From: Cyclobacterium sp.
Lineage (GTDB): Bacteria; Bacteroidota; Bacteroidia; Cytophagales; Cyclobacteriaceae
Reading direction: 5' to 3'
NCBI RefSeq assembly: GCF_014762705.1
Contig: NZ_JABURL010000010.1
Coordinates: forward strand, 1-34,417
DNA: 34,417 bases
The position numbers and the translations under genes were made by a program. Below the pieces are notes generated by a model. The model made no database searches and had not been told where the DNA came from. It saw nothing but the letters and a program-made list of their open reading frames with translations. Of the stretch, positions 27,329 through 34,417 are shown one piece after another. Position 1 is the first letter of the stretch, and each line of letters opens with the position of its first letter.

Positions 27329-28304
27329 AAAAGAATTGGAGGAAATCAGGGATAGCCTTGAAAAGCATATCCTCCAGCTTAATTTTGAAGGTGAACCAGC
27401 GGAACTTTACGAGCCCATCAGTTATTTGATGCAGCTGGGTGGAAAAAGAATCAGGCCACTGTTAGCACTTTTATCCTATGGCCTATTTAAGGAAGGTTAC
27501 CAAAAAATTCTTACTCCTGCCTCCGCTGTTGAAGTTTTTCATAATTTCACACTGATGCATGATGACATCATGGACAATGCCCCAATCCGCAGGGGCAGGC
27601 CAACGGTGCACGAAAAATGGGATGACAACACGGCCATTCTTTCAGGGGATGTCATGTTGGTCAAAGCCTACGAAATGCTTCTGGATGTGGAAGCGGATAA
27701 GCTCCGGAATTGTCTGAAATTATTCAGTAAAACGGCGGCAGAAGTATGTGAAGGTCAGCAACTGGACATGAATTTTGAAAGCCTGAACCAGGTAGCTGAG
27801 CAAGATTACCTTAACATGATCCGGCTAAAGACCGCCGTGCTCCTTGGATTTTCCCTTCAATTGGGGGCTACTCTGGCGGGAGCCAGCGAATCAGATGCCA
27901 TTCATTTGTATGATTTTGGCGTAAATATCGGGATTGGCTTCCAATTGAAAGACGACCTTCTGGACGTTTATGCAGATAAAGAAAAGTTTGGCAAGCAGGT
28001 GGGTGGTGATATTTTGGCCAACAAGAAAACCTACCTCCTGATCAAAGCGATGGAACTTGCAAAAGGTGAAGATAAAAAGGAGCTGGAACATTGGCTTACA
28101 GCAAAAGAATTTGACCCGGCGGAAAAAATAATTGGGGTAAAATCGATATATGACCGGCTGGAAATCAGGAAAAAAACAATGACCCTTATGGCGGATTTTT
28201 TTGAAAAGGGATTTAACCAACTGGCCACTATAAAGGTGCAAAGACCGGAAGGCCTGAAAATCCTTTGGAGCCTCACCCACAAATTGGCTACAAGGGAGAA
28301 TTAA
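27318..28304 (+). CDS. Polyprenyl (short-chain isoprenyl) diphosphate synthase
   Basis: The 328-residue enzyme condenses isopentenyl diphosphate units. It shows the GGKRIRP motif (41-47), the first Asp-rich motif DDIMD (82-86) followed by RRGRPT, and the second motif DDLLD (212-216). Phe77, five residues before the first motif, is an aromatic chain-length determinant, favouring a short product such as farnesyl or geranylgeranyl diphosphate over octaprenyl diphosphate (inference). I chose the ATG at 27318, overlapping the rnr stop by 11 bases; an upstream in-frame TTG at 27309 is less likely. Confidence 0.92.
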   Translation: MINEKELEEIRDSLEKHILQLNFEGEPAELYEPISYLMQLGGKRIRPLLALLSYGLFKEGYQKILTPASAVEVFHNFTLMHDDIMDNAPIRRGRPTVHEKWDDNTAILSGDVMLVKAYEMLLDVEADKLRNCLKLFSKTAAEVCEGQQLDMNFESLNQVAEQDYLNMIRLKTAVLLGFSLQLGATLAGASESDAIHLYDFGVNIGIGFQLKDDLLDVYADKEKFGKQVGGDILANKKTYLLIKAMELAKGEDKKELEHWLTAKEFDPAEKIIGVKSIYDRLEIRKKTMTLMADFFEKGFNQLATIKVQRPEGLKILWSLTHKLATREN

Positions 28305-28310
28305 AAAACT

Positions 28311-28940
28311 ATGGAACTAAGCCTAACACTTATCACCATTATCATTACTTCCCTGGTGTCTTATTATGCCTGGAAAAATCCGGAGTTCATGGAAAGAAGT
28401 CTGTTTACCCCCTACGTCATCAGCCGAAATGGGGAATATGGAAGATTTCTGCTATCCGGATTTACCCATAAAGACGGGACCCACCTGCTGTTCAATATGT
28501 TTACGTTTTACTTCTTCGGGAGTGTAGTGGAGCAGTACCTGATGTACATGTTTGGGCCAGGTATGGGAGCCCTGGCCTTTGTTGCCTTTTACCTGCTTGC
28601 AATTGTCATTGCGGATATTCCTACTTATCTAAAGGAAAAGGACAATCCTTCTTATCATGCCCTGGGGGCCTCCGGAGGAACTTCAGCGACCGTTTTTGCC
28701 AGTATTGTCCTCATGCCGCTTTCCGATATCTGTATTTTCGGCATATTTTGTCTTCCTGGCTTTATATTGGGATTACTATTTTTGGGATATGCCTACTATA
28801 AAGGAAAAATTGGGGATGATAACGTCAACCATGATGCCCATTTATTTGGTGCTGTTTTTGGGATTGCCATCATACTACTCATTTCCCCTCAGAATGCAAT
28901 CTATTTTTGGGAGGAAATAAAAAGCTTCAGCCTTTTTTAA
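28311..28940 (+). CDS. Rhomboid-family intramembrane serine protease
   Basis: The 209-residue membrane protein has about six hydrophobic helices. The oxyanion-side motif HLLFNM follows the first helices, the catalytic Ser121 sits in GASGGTSA, and the catalytic His177 in NHDAHLFGAVFG. It cleaves membrane-spanning substrates, none of which can be named here. It starts 6 nt after the prenyl synthase stop, completing a three-gene run rnr-prenyl synthase-rhomboid. The last codons (KSFSLF) and the stop lie inside the terminator hairpin. Confidence 0.93.
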   Translation: MELSLTLITIIITSLVSYYAWKNPEFMERSLFTPYVISRNGEYGRFLLSGFTHKDGTHLLFNMFTFYFFGSVVEQYLMYMFGPGMGALAFVAFYLLAIVIADIPTYLKEKDNPSYHALGASGGTSATVFASIVLMPLSDICIFGIFCLPGFILGLLFLGYAYYKGKIGDDNVNHDAHLFGAVFGIAIILLISPQNAIYFWEEIKSFSLF

Positions 28941-28955
28941 AAACTGAAGCTTTTT
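28919..28955. terminator. Bidirectional terminator overlapping the rhomboid stop codon
   Basis: The perfect 12-bp stem AAAAAGCTTCAG (28919-28930) / CTGAAGCTTTTT (28944-28955) encloses a 13-nt loop holding the rhomboid TAA. T-runs follow on both strands, so it can end the rnr-rhomboid transcript and the convergent hibernation-factor transcript. Confidence 0.9.
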
Positions 28956-28965
28956 GAAATGCAAT

Positions 28966-29274
28966 TTACTTGGCTTTTTTAAGTTGCCTGACCAGTTTAT
29001 CCACTACATCCTTTAATAAAGGAACCCAATGTTCCCCTTTCTCCTCTGCAAAAACATCCGGCCCGGGGATGCCAACACGCATTCCTACCACGCTGAGCGC
29101 TGTACCTCCTGATCCTTCATTTTTGAAGTAAACATCAACGGCATTGATATTTGGGGTAAACTTTGATAATTTGTCAATAGAAGATCTGATCTCCTCTTGT
29201 ATACCCTCATTGAGATCCAGGTGTACGGACTGTACATCCACCTTTATCCCTTTATAATTTTCTGTATAATTCAT
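28966..29274 (-). CDS. hpf: HPF/RaiA-family ribosome hibernation factor, short form
   Basis: The 102-residue protein has the beta-alpha-beta-beta-beta-alpha pattern of the family, including VQSVHLDLNEGIQEEIRSSI and LSKFTPNINAVDVYFKN. It binds the 30S subunit at the mRNA/tRNA channel and slows translation or supports ribosome storage. It lacks the C-terminal dimerisation domain of long HPF, so it is the short type. It lies downstream of rplU-rpmA on the same strand but beyond their terminator, so it is probably a separate unit. Confidence 0.9.
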   Translation of the reverse strand: MNYTENYKGIKVDVQSVHLDLNEGIQEEIRSSIDKLSKFTPNINAVDVYFKNEGSGGTALSVVGMRVGIPGPDVFAEEKGEHWVPLLKDVVDKLVRQLKKAK

Positions 29275-29367
29275 AAATCAAACAAAATTCCTCCCAATCA
29301 TCGGGGAGATATCTTTTTAAGGACAGTTAGAATACTATTGAATAAAGTCTATCCACAGGCACAACAC

Positions 29368-29397
29368 AAAAAGGCCTTTAGTGAATAAAGGCCTTTT
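29368..29397 (-). terminator. Terminator of the rplU-rpmA operon
   Basis: The perfect 12-bp stem AAAAGGCCTTTA (29369-29380) / TAAAGGCCTTTT (29386-29397) has a 5-nt loop and a T-run on the minus strand. It lies 20 nt after the rpmA stop. Confidence 0.9.
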
Positions 29398-29417
29398 CAT
29401 TTCCCTATGGAAAAATA

Positions 29418-29678
29418 TTATGCTTCGGCAGGTAAAACGCTTACGTAAGATCTACCATCGTGCTTTTTCCTGAAAGCTACCTTTCCGGGTACCAAAGCAA
29501 AGATGGTATGGTCTTTACCCAGTCCTACATTATCTCCAGGATGATGCTTCGTACCTCTTTGTCTTACTATTATGTTTCCGGCAATCACTGATTCACCACC
29601 GAATTTCTTTACACCAAGTCTTTTGCTTTCAGACTCTCTACCGTTTCTGGAACTACCTACACCTTTTTTATGTGCCAT
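29418..29678 (-). CDS. rpmA: 50S ribosomal protein L27
   Basis: The 86-residue protein begins [16 protein letters not shown] and contains the core [15 protein letters not shown], which together identify L27, a component near the peptidyl-transferase centre. It starts with the mature-type sequence, so no N-terminal processing motif like that of Firmicutes is present. It follows rplU by 34 nt. Confidence 0.98.
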   Translation of the reverse strand: MAHKKGVGSSRNGRESESKRLGVKKFGGESVIAGNIIVRQRGTKHHPGDNVGLGKDHTIFALVPGKVAFRKKHDGRSYVSVLPAEA

Positions 29679-29712
29679 AACTTAATTTATTTTAGTGTTT
29701 CCTTGCGGAAAC

Positions 29713-30024
29713 TTACAATACTATATCTTCAATCAAAACTTTGGTAAACTGCTGTCTGTGACCGTTCTTCTTCTTGTAACCTTTTCTTCTTTTTTTCTTG
29801 AAGACAATCACCTTGTCGCCTTTTACATGATCAAGAATTTTTCCTGATACCTTTGCCCCATCGAGTAAAGGAGCGCCTACCGATACTGTACCGTTGTCAT
29901 CTGCCAACAGCACCTGATCGAATTCTACGGAAGCGTCAACTTCACCTTGCATTTTTGGTGCAAAAATGTGTTGATCTTTTGTTACTTTGAACTGCTTACC
30001 GGAAATGTTAACTATTGCGTACAT
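29713..30024 (-). CDS. rplU: 50S ribosomal protein L21
   Basis: The 103-residue protein begins MYAIVNISGKQFKV and contains KRRKGYKKKNGHRQ, both hallmarks of L21. The open frame continues 13 codons upstream to 30063, but those residues are hydrophobic and unlike L21, and the 103-residue length matches the family; the ATG at 30024 is therefore chosen. It is the first gene of the L21-L27 operon. Confidence 0.97.
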   Translation of the reverse strand: MYAIVNISGKQFKVTKDQHIFAPKMQGEVDASVEFDQVLLADDNGTVSVGAPLLDGAKVSGKILDHVKGDKVIVFKKKRRKGYKKKNGHRQQFTKVLIEDIVL

Positions 30025-30060
30025 AATGGTTTGATATATTACAATTATCAAAATGAGGTG

Positions 30061-30068
30061 CAAATATA
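30061..30068 (-). promoter_or_regulatory. -7 box of the rplU-rpmA promoter
   Basis: On the minus strand the sequence reads TATATTTG, a full match to TAnnTTTG. It gives a leader of about 31 nt to the L21 start. No clear -33 element was found. The upstream alternative L21 start at 30063 would overlap this box, which supports the shorter L21. Confidence 0.5.
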
Positions 30069-30109
30069 AGAAAAATACAGAAATACTTAAAATAAAAGTG
30101 AATTATTAA

Positions 30110-30128
30110 TTGACCTGCCAGCGGTCAC
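30110..30128. promoter_or_regulatory. Imperfect TTGACC inverted repeat, candidate operator 1
   Basis: TTGACC (30110-30115) faces GGTCA (30123-30127) with a 7-nt spacer; the last arm base is C rather than A. It is the weakest of three such sites upstream of nrdB. Confidence 0.35.
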
Positions 30129-30263
30129 ATGCCACTGATCATCTTATTGATACCACCAAATACATCTTTTAGGCAGCCATATTCATTTTTTATTCATCCA
30201 AATTACCAGGAAGCGCTCAATCGATTGATCTCCAACATATTGGGTAAAACATTTTTTTGTTTG

Positions 30264-30278
30264 TTGACCATTGGTCAA
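30264..30278. promoter_or_regulatory. Perfect palindrome TTGACCATTGGTCAA, candidate operator 2
   Basis: This is a perfect 15-nt palindrome (7-bp arms around one central base). It resembles TetR-family operators; the E. coli RutR consensus has the same arms with a 2-nt centre. Which regulator binds here is unknown. Confidence 0.6.
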
Positions 30279-30419
30279 TTTTAAGCTTAAAATTCACCTG
30301 TTTTGAACATTTTGAAATATTTTGAAAAAAGTTCTGTCCCCAATTAGAGCGAATATTAGTTAAAGTATTAGTTTATATTATTTATATTAAAATACTATTT
30401 ATTAATTATTTATAACCTA

Positions 30420-30434
30420 TTGACCATAGGTCAA
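30420..30434. promoter_or_regulatory. Inverted repeat TTGACCATAGGTCAA, candidate operator 3
   Basis: The 6-bp arms TTGACC/GGTCAA flank ATA. It lies 156 bp downstream of the perfect site and about 165 bp before the nrdB start. Confidence 0.58.
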
Positions 30435-30600
30435 CTTTTTAGATTTTAACATCATTTTCGGCTTTTCTTTTCCAATTTTCTTGGCCATATTTGTTAAGGT
30501 TTTGTTTTCAAAACCAAACTCAAGCTAGTATGGCCATCTATGAAGGTTTAAAAGCCTTTCATAAAAAGAAATATTTCAAAAGATTAAACCAATAAAAATA

Positions 30601-31584
30601 ATGAAGCCAGAACCTATTTTAGAGCAGGGAGACAACAGCCGATTTGTTTTATTTCCTATTCAGCACGACGACATTTGGGAATACTACAAGAAGGCCGAAG
30701 CCAGTTTTTGGACAGCAGAAGAGATTGATCTGGGACAGGATCTAAATGACTGGAAAAACTTAAGTGATGGAGAAAGGCATTTTATTTCTCACGTGTTGGC
30801 TTTCTTTGCTGCCAGTGATGGCATAGTCAATGAAAACCTAGCGGAACATTTTGTTTCAGAAGTGCAGTATACTGAGGCCAAATTTTTCTATGGATTCCAG
30901 ATTGCCATGGAAAATATCCATAGCGAAACCTACAGCCTGCTGATAGATACCTATATCAAAAACGCCGCAGAAAGGGAGCGTTTGCTCAATGCCATAGAAC
31001 ACCTGGACTGTGTCAAGAAAAAAGCGGAATGGGCATTGAGGTGGATTGACAACGGAGATTTTCATGAAAGACTAGTTGCCTTTGCGGCAGTAGAGGGTAT
31101 TTTCTTTTCGGGATCATTTTGTTCTATTTTCTGGTTGAAAAAAAGGGGGCTGATGCCTGGATTGACTTTTTCCAACGAATTGATCTCACGGGATGAAGGG
31201 CTGCATTGCGATTTTGCCTGTCACTTGTATACCGATCATGTAATCAACAAGTTACCTGAAGAAACCGTTACGGGGATCATCAAAGATGCCGTAGAAATAG
31301 AAAAAGAATTTGTCACAGATGCGTTACCGGTAAGGCTGATCGGAATGAACGCCACATTGATGTGTCAATATATTGAGTTTGTAGCGGACAGATTGCTGCA
31401 GGAATTGGGGTGTGCCAAGGTTTGGAACAGTACCAATCCATTTGATTTCATGGACATGATATCCCTTCAGGGAAAGACCAATTTCTTTGAGAAAAGGGTT
31501 GGGGATTATCAAAAAGCGGGCGTAATGAAAAATAAAGACGCTTCCAACGGTTCAGGGAAATTTTCGGTAGAAGAGGACTTTTAA
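30601..31584 (+). CDS. nrdB: Class Ia ribonucleoside-diphosphate reductase small subunit
   Basis: The 327-residue protein carries the di-iron tyrosyl-radical cofactor that starts catalysis in the large subunit. The metal ligands are Asp43, Glu104, His107, Glu165, Glu199 and His202, and the radical Tyr is Tyr111 in [10 protein letters not shown]. All are present, so it is a tyrosyl-radical enzyme rather than a Tyr-less subclass. Long segments such as [13 protein letters not shown] and [20 protein letters not shown] resemble eukaryotic R2 proteins. The C-terminal tail FSVEEDF is the expected docking peptide for the large subunit. It precedes nrdA by 32 nt, in the order small-large. Confidence 0.97.
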   Translation: MKPEPILEQGDNSRFVLFPIQHDDIWEYYKKAEASFWTAEEIDLGQDLNDWKNLSDGERHFISHVLAFFAASDGIVNENLAEHFVSEVQYTEAKFFYGFQIAMENIHSETYSLLIDTYIKNAAERERLLNAIEHLDCVKKKAEWALRWIDNGDFHERLVAFAAVEGIFFSGSFCSIFWLKKRGLMPGLTFSNELISRDEGLHCDFACHLYTDHVINKLPEETVTGIIKDAVEIEKEFVTDALPVRLIGMNATLMCQYIEFVADRLLQELGCAKVWNSTNPFDFMDMISLQGKTNFFEKRVGDYQKAGVMKNKDASNGSGKFSVEEDF

Positions 31585-31616
31585 GCATTTTTTAAACACC
31601 TTAATAACTAATAAGT

Positions 31617-34013
31617 ATGTTAGTAATCAAAAGAGATGGCAGAAGAGAATCTGTCAGATTTGACAAAATCACCACAAGAATCGAAAACCTTTGTTATGGG
31701 CTGGATGCCCGGTACATCCAACCCATAGAAGTAGCGAAAAAAGTAATTGATGGCTTATACGATGGCGTGACCACTGCTGAACTGGATAACCTGGCGGCGG
31801 AGGTTTGTGCTTCCTTGACAGTAAAGCATCCGGAGTACGCCATTTTGGCGGCAAGAATTGCCATTTCAAACCTGCACAAAACAACCAGCCAGTCCTTTTC
31901 CAATACCATGAAAAGGCTGTATACTTACATCAATCCGAAAACAGATGAAAATGCAGCGCTGATTGCACCTGATGTATACGGTATAGTCAAAAAACATGCG
32001 GCCAAACTGGACGAGGTAATCGACTACAGCAGGGACTTTGATTATGACTTTTTCGGATTCAAAACTCTGGAAAGAAGTTACCTGATCAAACTGGATGGCA
32101 AAGTAGTGGAACGTCCACAGCACATGCTGATGCGGGTATCCATAGGTATACACAAAGAGGACATAGATGCGGCCATCGAAACCTACCACCTGCTATCGCA
32201 GAAATGGTTTACCCATGCCACTCCCACCCTTTTTAATGCAGGGACACCAAAACCACAATTGTCATCCTGCTTCCTTTTGACCATGAAGGATGATAGCATA
32301 GATGGCATCTACGACACACTTAAGCAGTGTGCCAAAATATCTCAATCTGCAGGAGGAATAGGCCTCTCCATACACAATGTGAGGGCCAAGGGCTCATACA
32401 TCCGTGGTACCAATGGTGTCTCCAATGGAATCGTACCCATGTTGCGGAATTTTGACATGACAGCAAGGTATGTGGACCAGGGAGGCGGAAAAAGGAAAGG
32501 CAGTTTTGCCATTTACCTGGAACCCTGGCATGCCGATATCAAAGACTTTCTGGATTTGAAAAAGAACCATGGAAAAGATGAACTTAGAGCGAGGGATCTT
32601 TTCTATGCGGTTTGGGTTTCAGATCTATTTATGAAACGTGTCGAGGCCAATGAAGAATGGTCCTTGTTTTGTCCCCATGAAGCTCCCGGCCTTGCAGATT
32701 GCCATGGAGAGGAATTTGAAAAGCTTTACGAGAAATACGAGAAAGAAGGCAGGGCCAGAGAAACCCTGAAAGCTCAGGAATTGTGGTTTGAAATCCTGGA
32801 GTCGCAGATAGAAACCGGTACCCCATACATTTTATACAAGGATGCGGCCAATGGCAAATCCAATCAAAAAAACCTGGGCACCATCAAATCCTCCAATCTG
32901 TGTACCGAAATCATGGAGTACACCTCCCCCGATGAAGTAGCAGTGTGCAATCTGGCCTCTATTGCCCTGCCCAAATTCGTGGTAACGGCAAAAGACGGCA
33001 AAAAATATTTTGACCATCAGAAGCTATATGAAATAACCAAAGTAGTGACCCGAAACCTGAATAAGGTAATTGATGTCAACTACTACCCGGTACCGGAAGC
33101 CAGAAAATCAAACTTCAGACACAGGCCCGTAGGTTTGGGCATTCAGGGGTTGGCAGATGCCTTTATCCTGCTGCGCATGCCTTTTGATTCGGATGAGGCC
33201 AAAGGATTGAATGAAGACATTTTCGAAACCATGTATTATGCAGCCATGGAAACATCCATGGAACTGGCCAAACTGAATGGCACCTATGAAACCTATGAAG
33301 GTTCTCCGGTTTCTCAGGGGCTATTCCAGTTCGATATGTGGGGTGTAAGCCCGAAATCAGGGCGGTGGAACTGGCAGGAGCTGAAACAAAAAGTGAACAA
33401 ATATGGTATCCGCAATTCACTTTTGCTGGCTCCCATGCCTACTGCCTCTACTTCTCAGATATTGGGCAACAATGAATGCTTTGAACCTTATACGTCAAAC
33501 ATCTATACCCGAAGGACGCTTTCCGGAGAATTTGTAGTGGTCAACAAGCATTTGATGAAAGACCTCATCCGCATGGGGTTATGGAATGACAACATGAAAA
33601 ACAGGTTGATAGCAGCAAATGGCTCGGTACAGCAAATACCGGAAATTCCTCAAAACCTGAAGGATCTCTACAAAACTGTATGGGAAATCTCACAAAAAGT
33701 GATCATTGATATGGCTGCTGATCGTGGAGCTTATATTTGTCAGTCTCAAAGCATGAACCTGTTCTTGCAAGAGCCCAATTTTGGGAAATTGACTTCCATG
33801 CATTTTTATGCCTGGAAAAAAGGATTGAAAACAGGTATTTATTACCTGCGTTCGAAAGCTGCCAGCAGTGCCATTCAGTTTACCGTGGATAAATCCCAAT
33901 TGGATAAAAAACCAGCCGCAACTGTTGCTGAGCCGGATCCGAAAAAACAACAACAGGATGCCATAGCCTGTTCGCTTGACAATCCTGATGATTGCGAAAT
34001 GTGCGGTAGTTAA
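31617..34013 (+). CDS. nrdA: Class Ia ribonucleoside-diphosphate reductase large subunit
   Basis: The 798-residue subunit reduces ribonucleoside diphosphates. Residues about 1-90 form an ATP-cone ([16 protein letters not shown]), giving activity control by ATP/dATP. The active-site Cys218 (LSSCF), Cys429 (NLCTE, with Asn427 and Glu431) and Cys444 (AVCNLAS) are present and have the same numbers as in the mammalian enzyme. The C-terminal CEMCGS gives the swinging-tail dithiol that is re-reduced by thioredoxin or glutaredoxin. It is the last gene of the operon and is followed by a strong terminator. Confidence 0.97.
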   Translation: MLVIKRDGRRESVRFDKITTRIENLCYGLDARYIQPIEVAKKVIDGLYDGVTTAELDNLAAEVCASLTVKHPEYAILAARIAISNLHKTTSQSFSNTMKRLYTYINPKTDENAALIAPDVYGIVKKHAAKLDEVIDYSRDFDYDFFGFKTLERSYLIKLDGKVVERPQHMLMRVSIGIHKEDIDAAIETYHLLSQKWFTHATPTLFNAGTPKPQLSSCFLLTMKDDSIDGIYDTLKQCAKISQSAGGIGLSIHNVRAKGSYIRGTNGVSNGIVPMLRNFDMTARYVDQGGGKRKGSFAIYLEPWHADIKDFLDLKKNHGKDELRARDLFYAVWVSDLFMKRVEANEEWSLFCPHEAPGLADCHGEEFEKLYEKYEKEGRARETLKAQELWFEILESQIETGTPYILYKDAANGKSNQKNLGTIKSSNLCTEIMEYTSPDEVAVCNLASIALPKFVVTAKDGKKYFDHQKLYEITKVVTRNLNKVIDVNYYPVPEARKSNFRHRPVGLGIQGLADAFILLRMPFDSDEAKGLNEDIFETMYYAAMETSMELAKLNGTYETYEGSPVSQGLFQFDMWGVSPKSGRWNWQELKQKVNKYGIRNSLLLAPMPTASTSQILGNNECFEPYTSNIYTRRTLSGEFVVVNKHLMKDLIRMGLWNDNMKNRLIAANGSVQQIPEIPQNLKDLYKTVWEISQKVIIDMAADRGAYICQSQSMNLFLQEPNFGKLTSMHFYAWKKGLKTGIYYLRSKAASSAIQFTVDKSQLDKKPAATVAEPDPKKQQQDAIACSLDNPDDCEMCGS

Positions 34014-34039
34014 ACATTGGTGCTTTTTAGTAAAATCGT

Positions 34040-34076
34040 AAAAGCGGCTGTTCACTGAGAACAGCCGCTTTTTTTT
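34040..34076 (+). terminator. Terminator of nrdBA
   Basis: The perfect 14-bp stem (34040-34053 / 34059-34072, core GCGGCTGTTC/GAACAGCCGC) has a 5-nt loop and runs into eight T residues. It lies 26 nt after the nrdA stop. Confidence 0.95.
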
Positions 34077-34417
34077 GGTTTGTAACCAGAATTCGATTCA
34101 TTTATTGGCCTGAATTTGATTTTAGGTGCCGCTTATTTGATTAACCTTTTTTACCGGAGAGTTTTATCAGCCCGTCGAAATGGCTCCAATTCAACTTCAA
34201 ACAAGCATTTCAGCAAATCCCCCTTTTTAAGGGGGTCAATGCTATTAAGTTAATGTTTTCTAATTACTATTTTCGTTTCTGAAAATGGTTTTTTTCATTT
34301 TCTAGGTTCTATTTCTCGGTCAATTATCAGGTATTGGGCATACTTTTCCCTTCCCCCTTTGCCGAGCTTATTTTGTGGCGATATGTGATGTTTTTGTTTT
34401 TCCTCTGATATTTGCTT
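34077..34417. other. Right-edge intergenic region
   Basis: No supported gene lies here. The region is AT-rich and holds the C5/G5 palindrome at 34219-34235. The next gene must start beyond the window. Confidence 0.6.
34219..34235. repeat. REP-like C5/G5 palindrome, second locus
   Basis: CCCCC (34219-34223) and GGGGG (34231-34235) flank T5AA. The same arms with a slightly different centre occur at 394-411, preceded by AAT in both cases. Confidence 0.65.

Larger units (their letters stand above)
30025..30600. other. Long AT-rich divergent regulatory region between rplU and nrdB
   Basis: The 576 nt hold no supported gene. They contain the rplU -7 box, three TTGACC-based inverted repeats (30110-30128, 30264-30278, 30420-30434), three phased TTTTGAA motifs (30301-30326), a perfect 7-bp hairpin with a TTTT loop (30498-30515) and a second weak stem around 30540-30562. 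A near-match -7 box CATATTTG at 30486-30493 could start nrdB transcription, with a leader of about 100 nt. The architecture suggests regulated expression of nrdBA. Confidence 0.6.

Noticed and set aside
30025-30063. Longer L21 start with 13 extra N-terminal residues
   Set aside because: The extension is hydrophobic, unlike the L21 family, and would overlap the -7 box; the family length fits the start at 30024.

Overview
The window looks like a chromosomal segment of a Bacteroidota bacterium, most likely a Cytophagales / Cyclobacteriaceae-type genome (inference from family content, not from a marker-gene search). Supporting signs are a SusC/SusD pair, an HYC_CC_PP protein, DUF4421- and DUF6340-like proteins, a eukaryote-like class Ia ribonucleotide reductase, few Shine-Dalgarno sequences, and several TAnnTTTG (-7) boxes, some with a TTG/TTTG (-33) box 20-22 nt upstream. 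No rRNA, tRNA, CRISPR array, transposase or phage gene was seen.

Layout. (1) 1-793: a gene-free stretch with two ~189-bp direct repeats exactly 312 bp apart, carrying small triloop hairpins and a CCCCC/GGGGG REP-like palindrome. (2) 794-11506, plus strand: a copper/silver-type efflux locus with a small HYC_CC_PP protein, a CusA-like RND pump, a TolC-family outer-membrane channel, a four-helix-bundle (S23/IVS-type) protein, a CusB-like adaptor with metal-binding modules at both ends, a CPH-type (CopB-like) P1B ATPase and a DoxX membrane protein. (3) 11573-19158, minus strand: a DUF6340-like lipoprotein, a SusC-SusD operon and a DUF4421-like outer-membrane protein. (4) 19817-21992, minus strand: a family-2-like glycosyltransferase and a class I aminotransferase. 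(5) 22230-28940, mostly plus: a YwqK/MORN-like exported protein, YraN (minus), LipB, a DEDDy 3'-5' exonuclease, and RNase R - polyprenyl synthase - rhomboid protease as a tight run. (6) 28966-30024, minus strand: a hibernation factor, then L21-L27. (7) 30601-34013, plus strand: nrdB-nrdA behind a 576-bp AT-rich region with three TTGACC inverted repeats at near-regular intervals.

How the parts work together. The efflux genes form a coherent route: the P1B ATPase moves metal from cytoplasm to periplasm, and the CusB/CusA/TolC complex moves it out of the cell. The SusCD pair imports an unknown ligand and has no adjacent hydrolase or sigma/anti-sigma pair. Segments 5-7 are mainly housekeeping functions.

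The least explained items are the modular hairpin repeats at 1-601, the four-helix-bundle cassette plus GATGTG-type simple repeats inside the efflux operon (one tract is translated as the His-rich linker of the CusB-like protein), and the palindrome array upstream of nrdBA.
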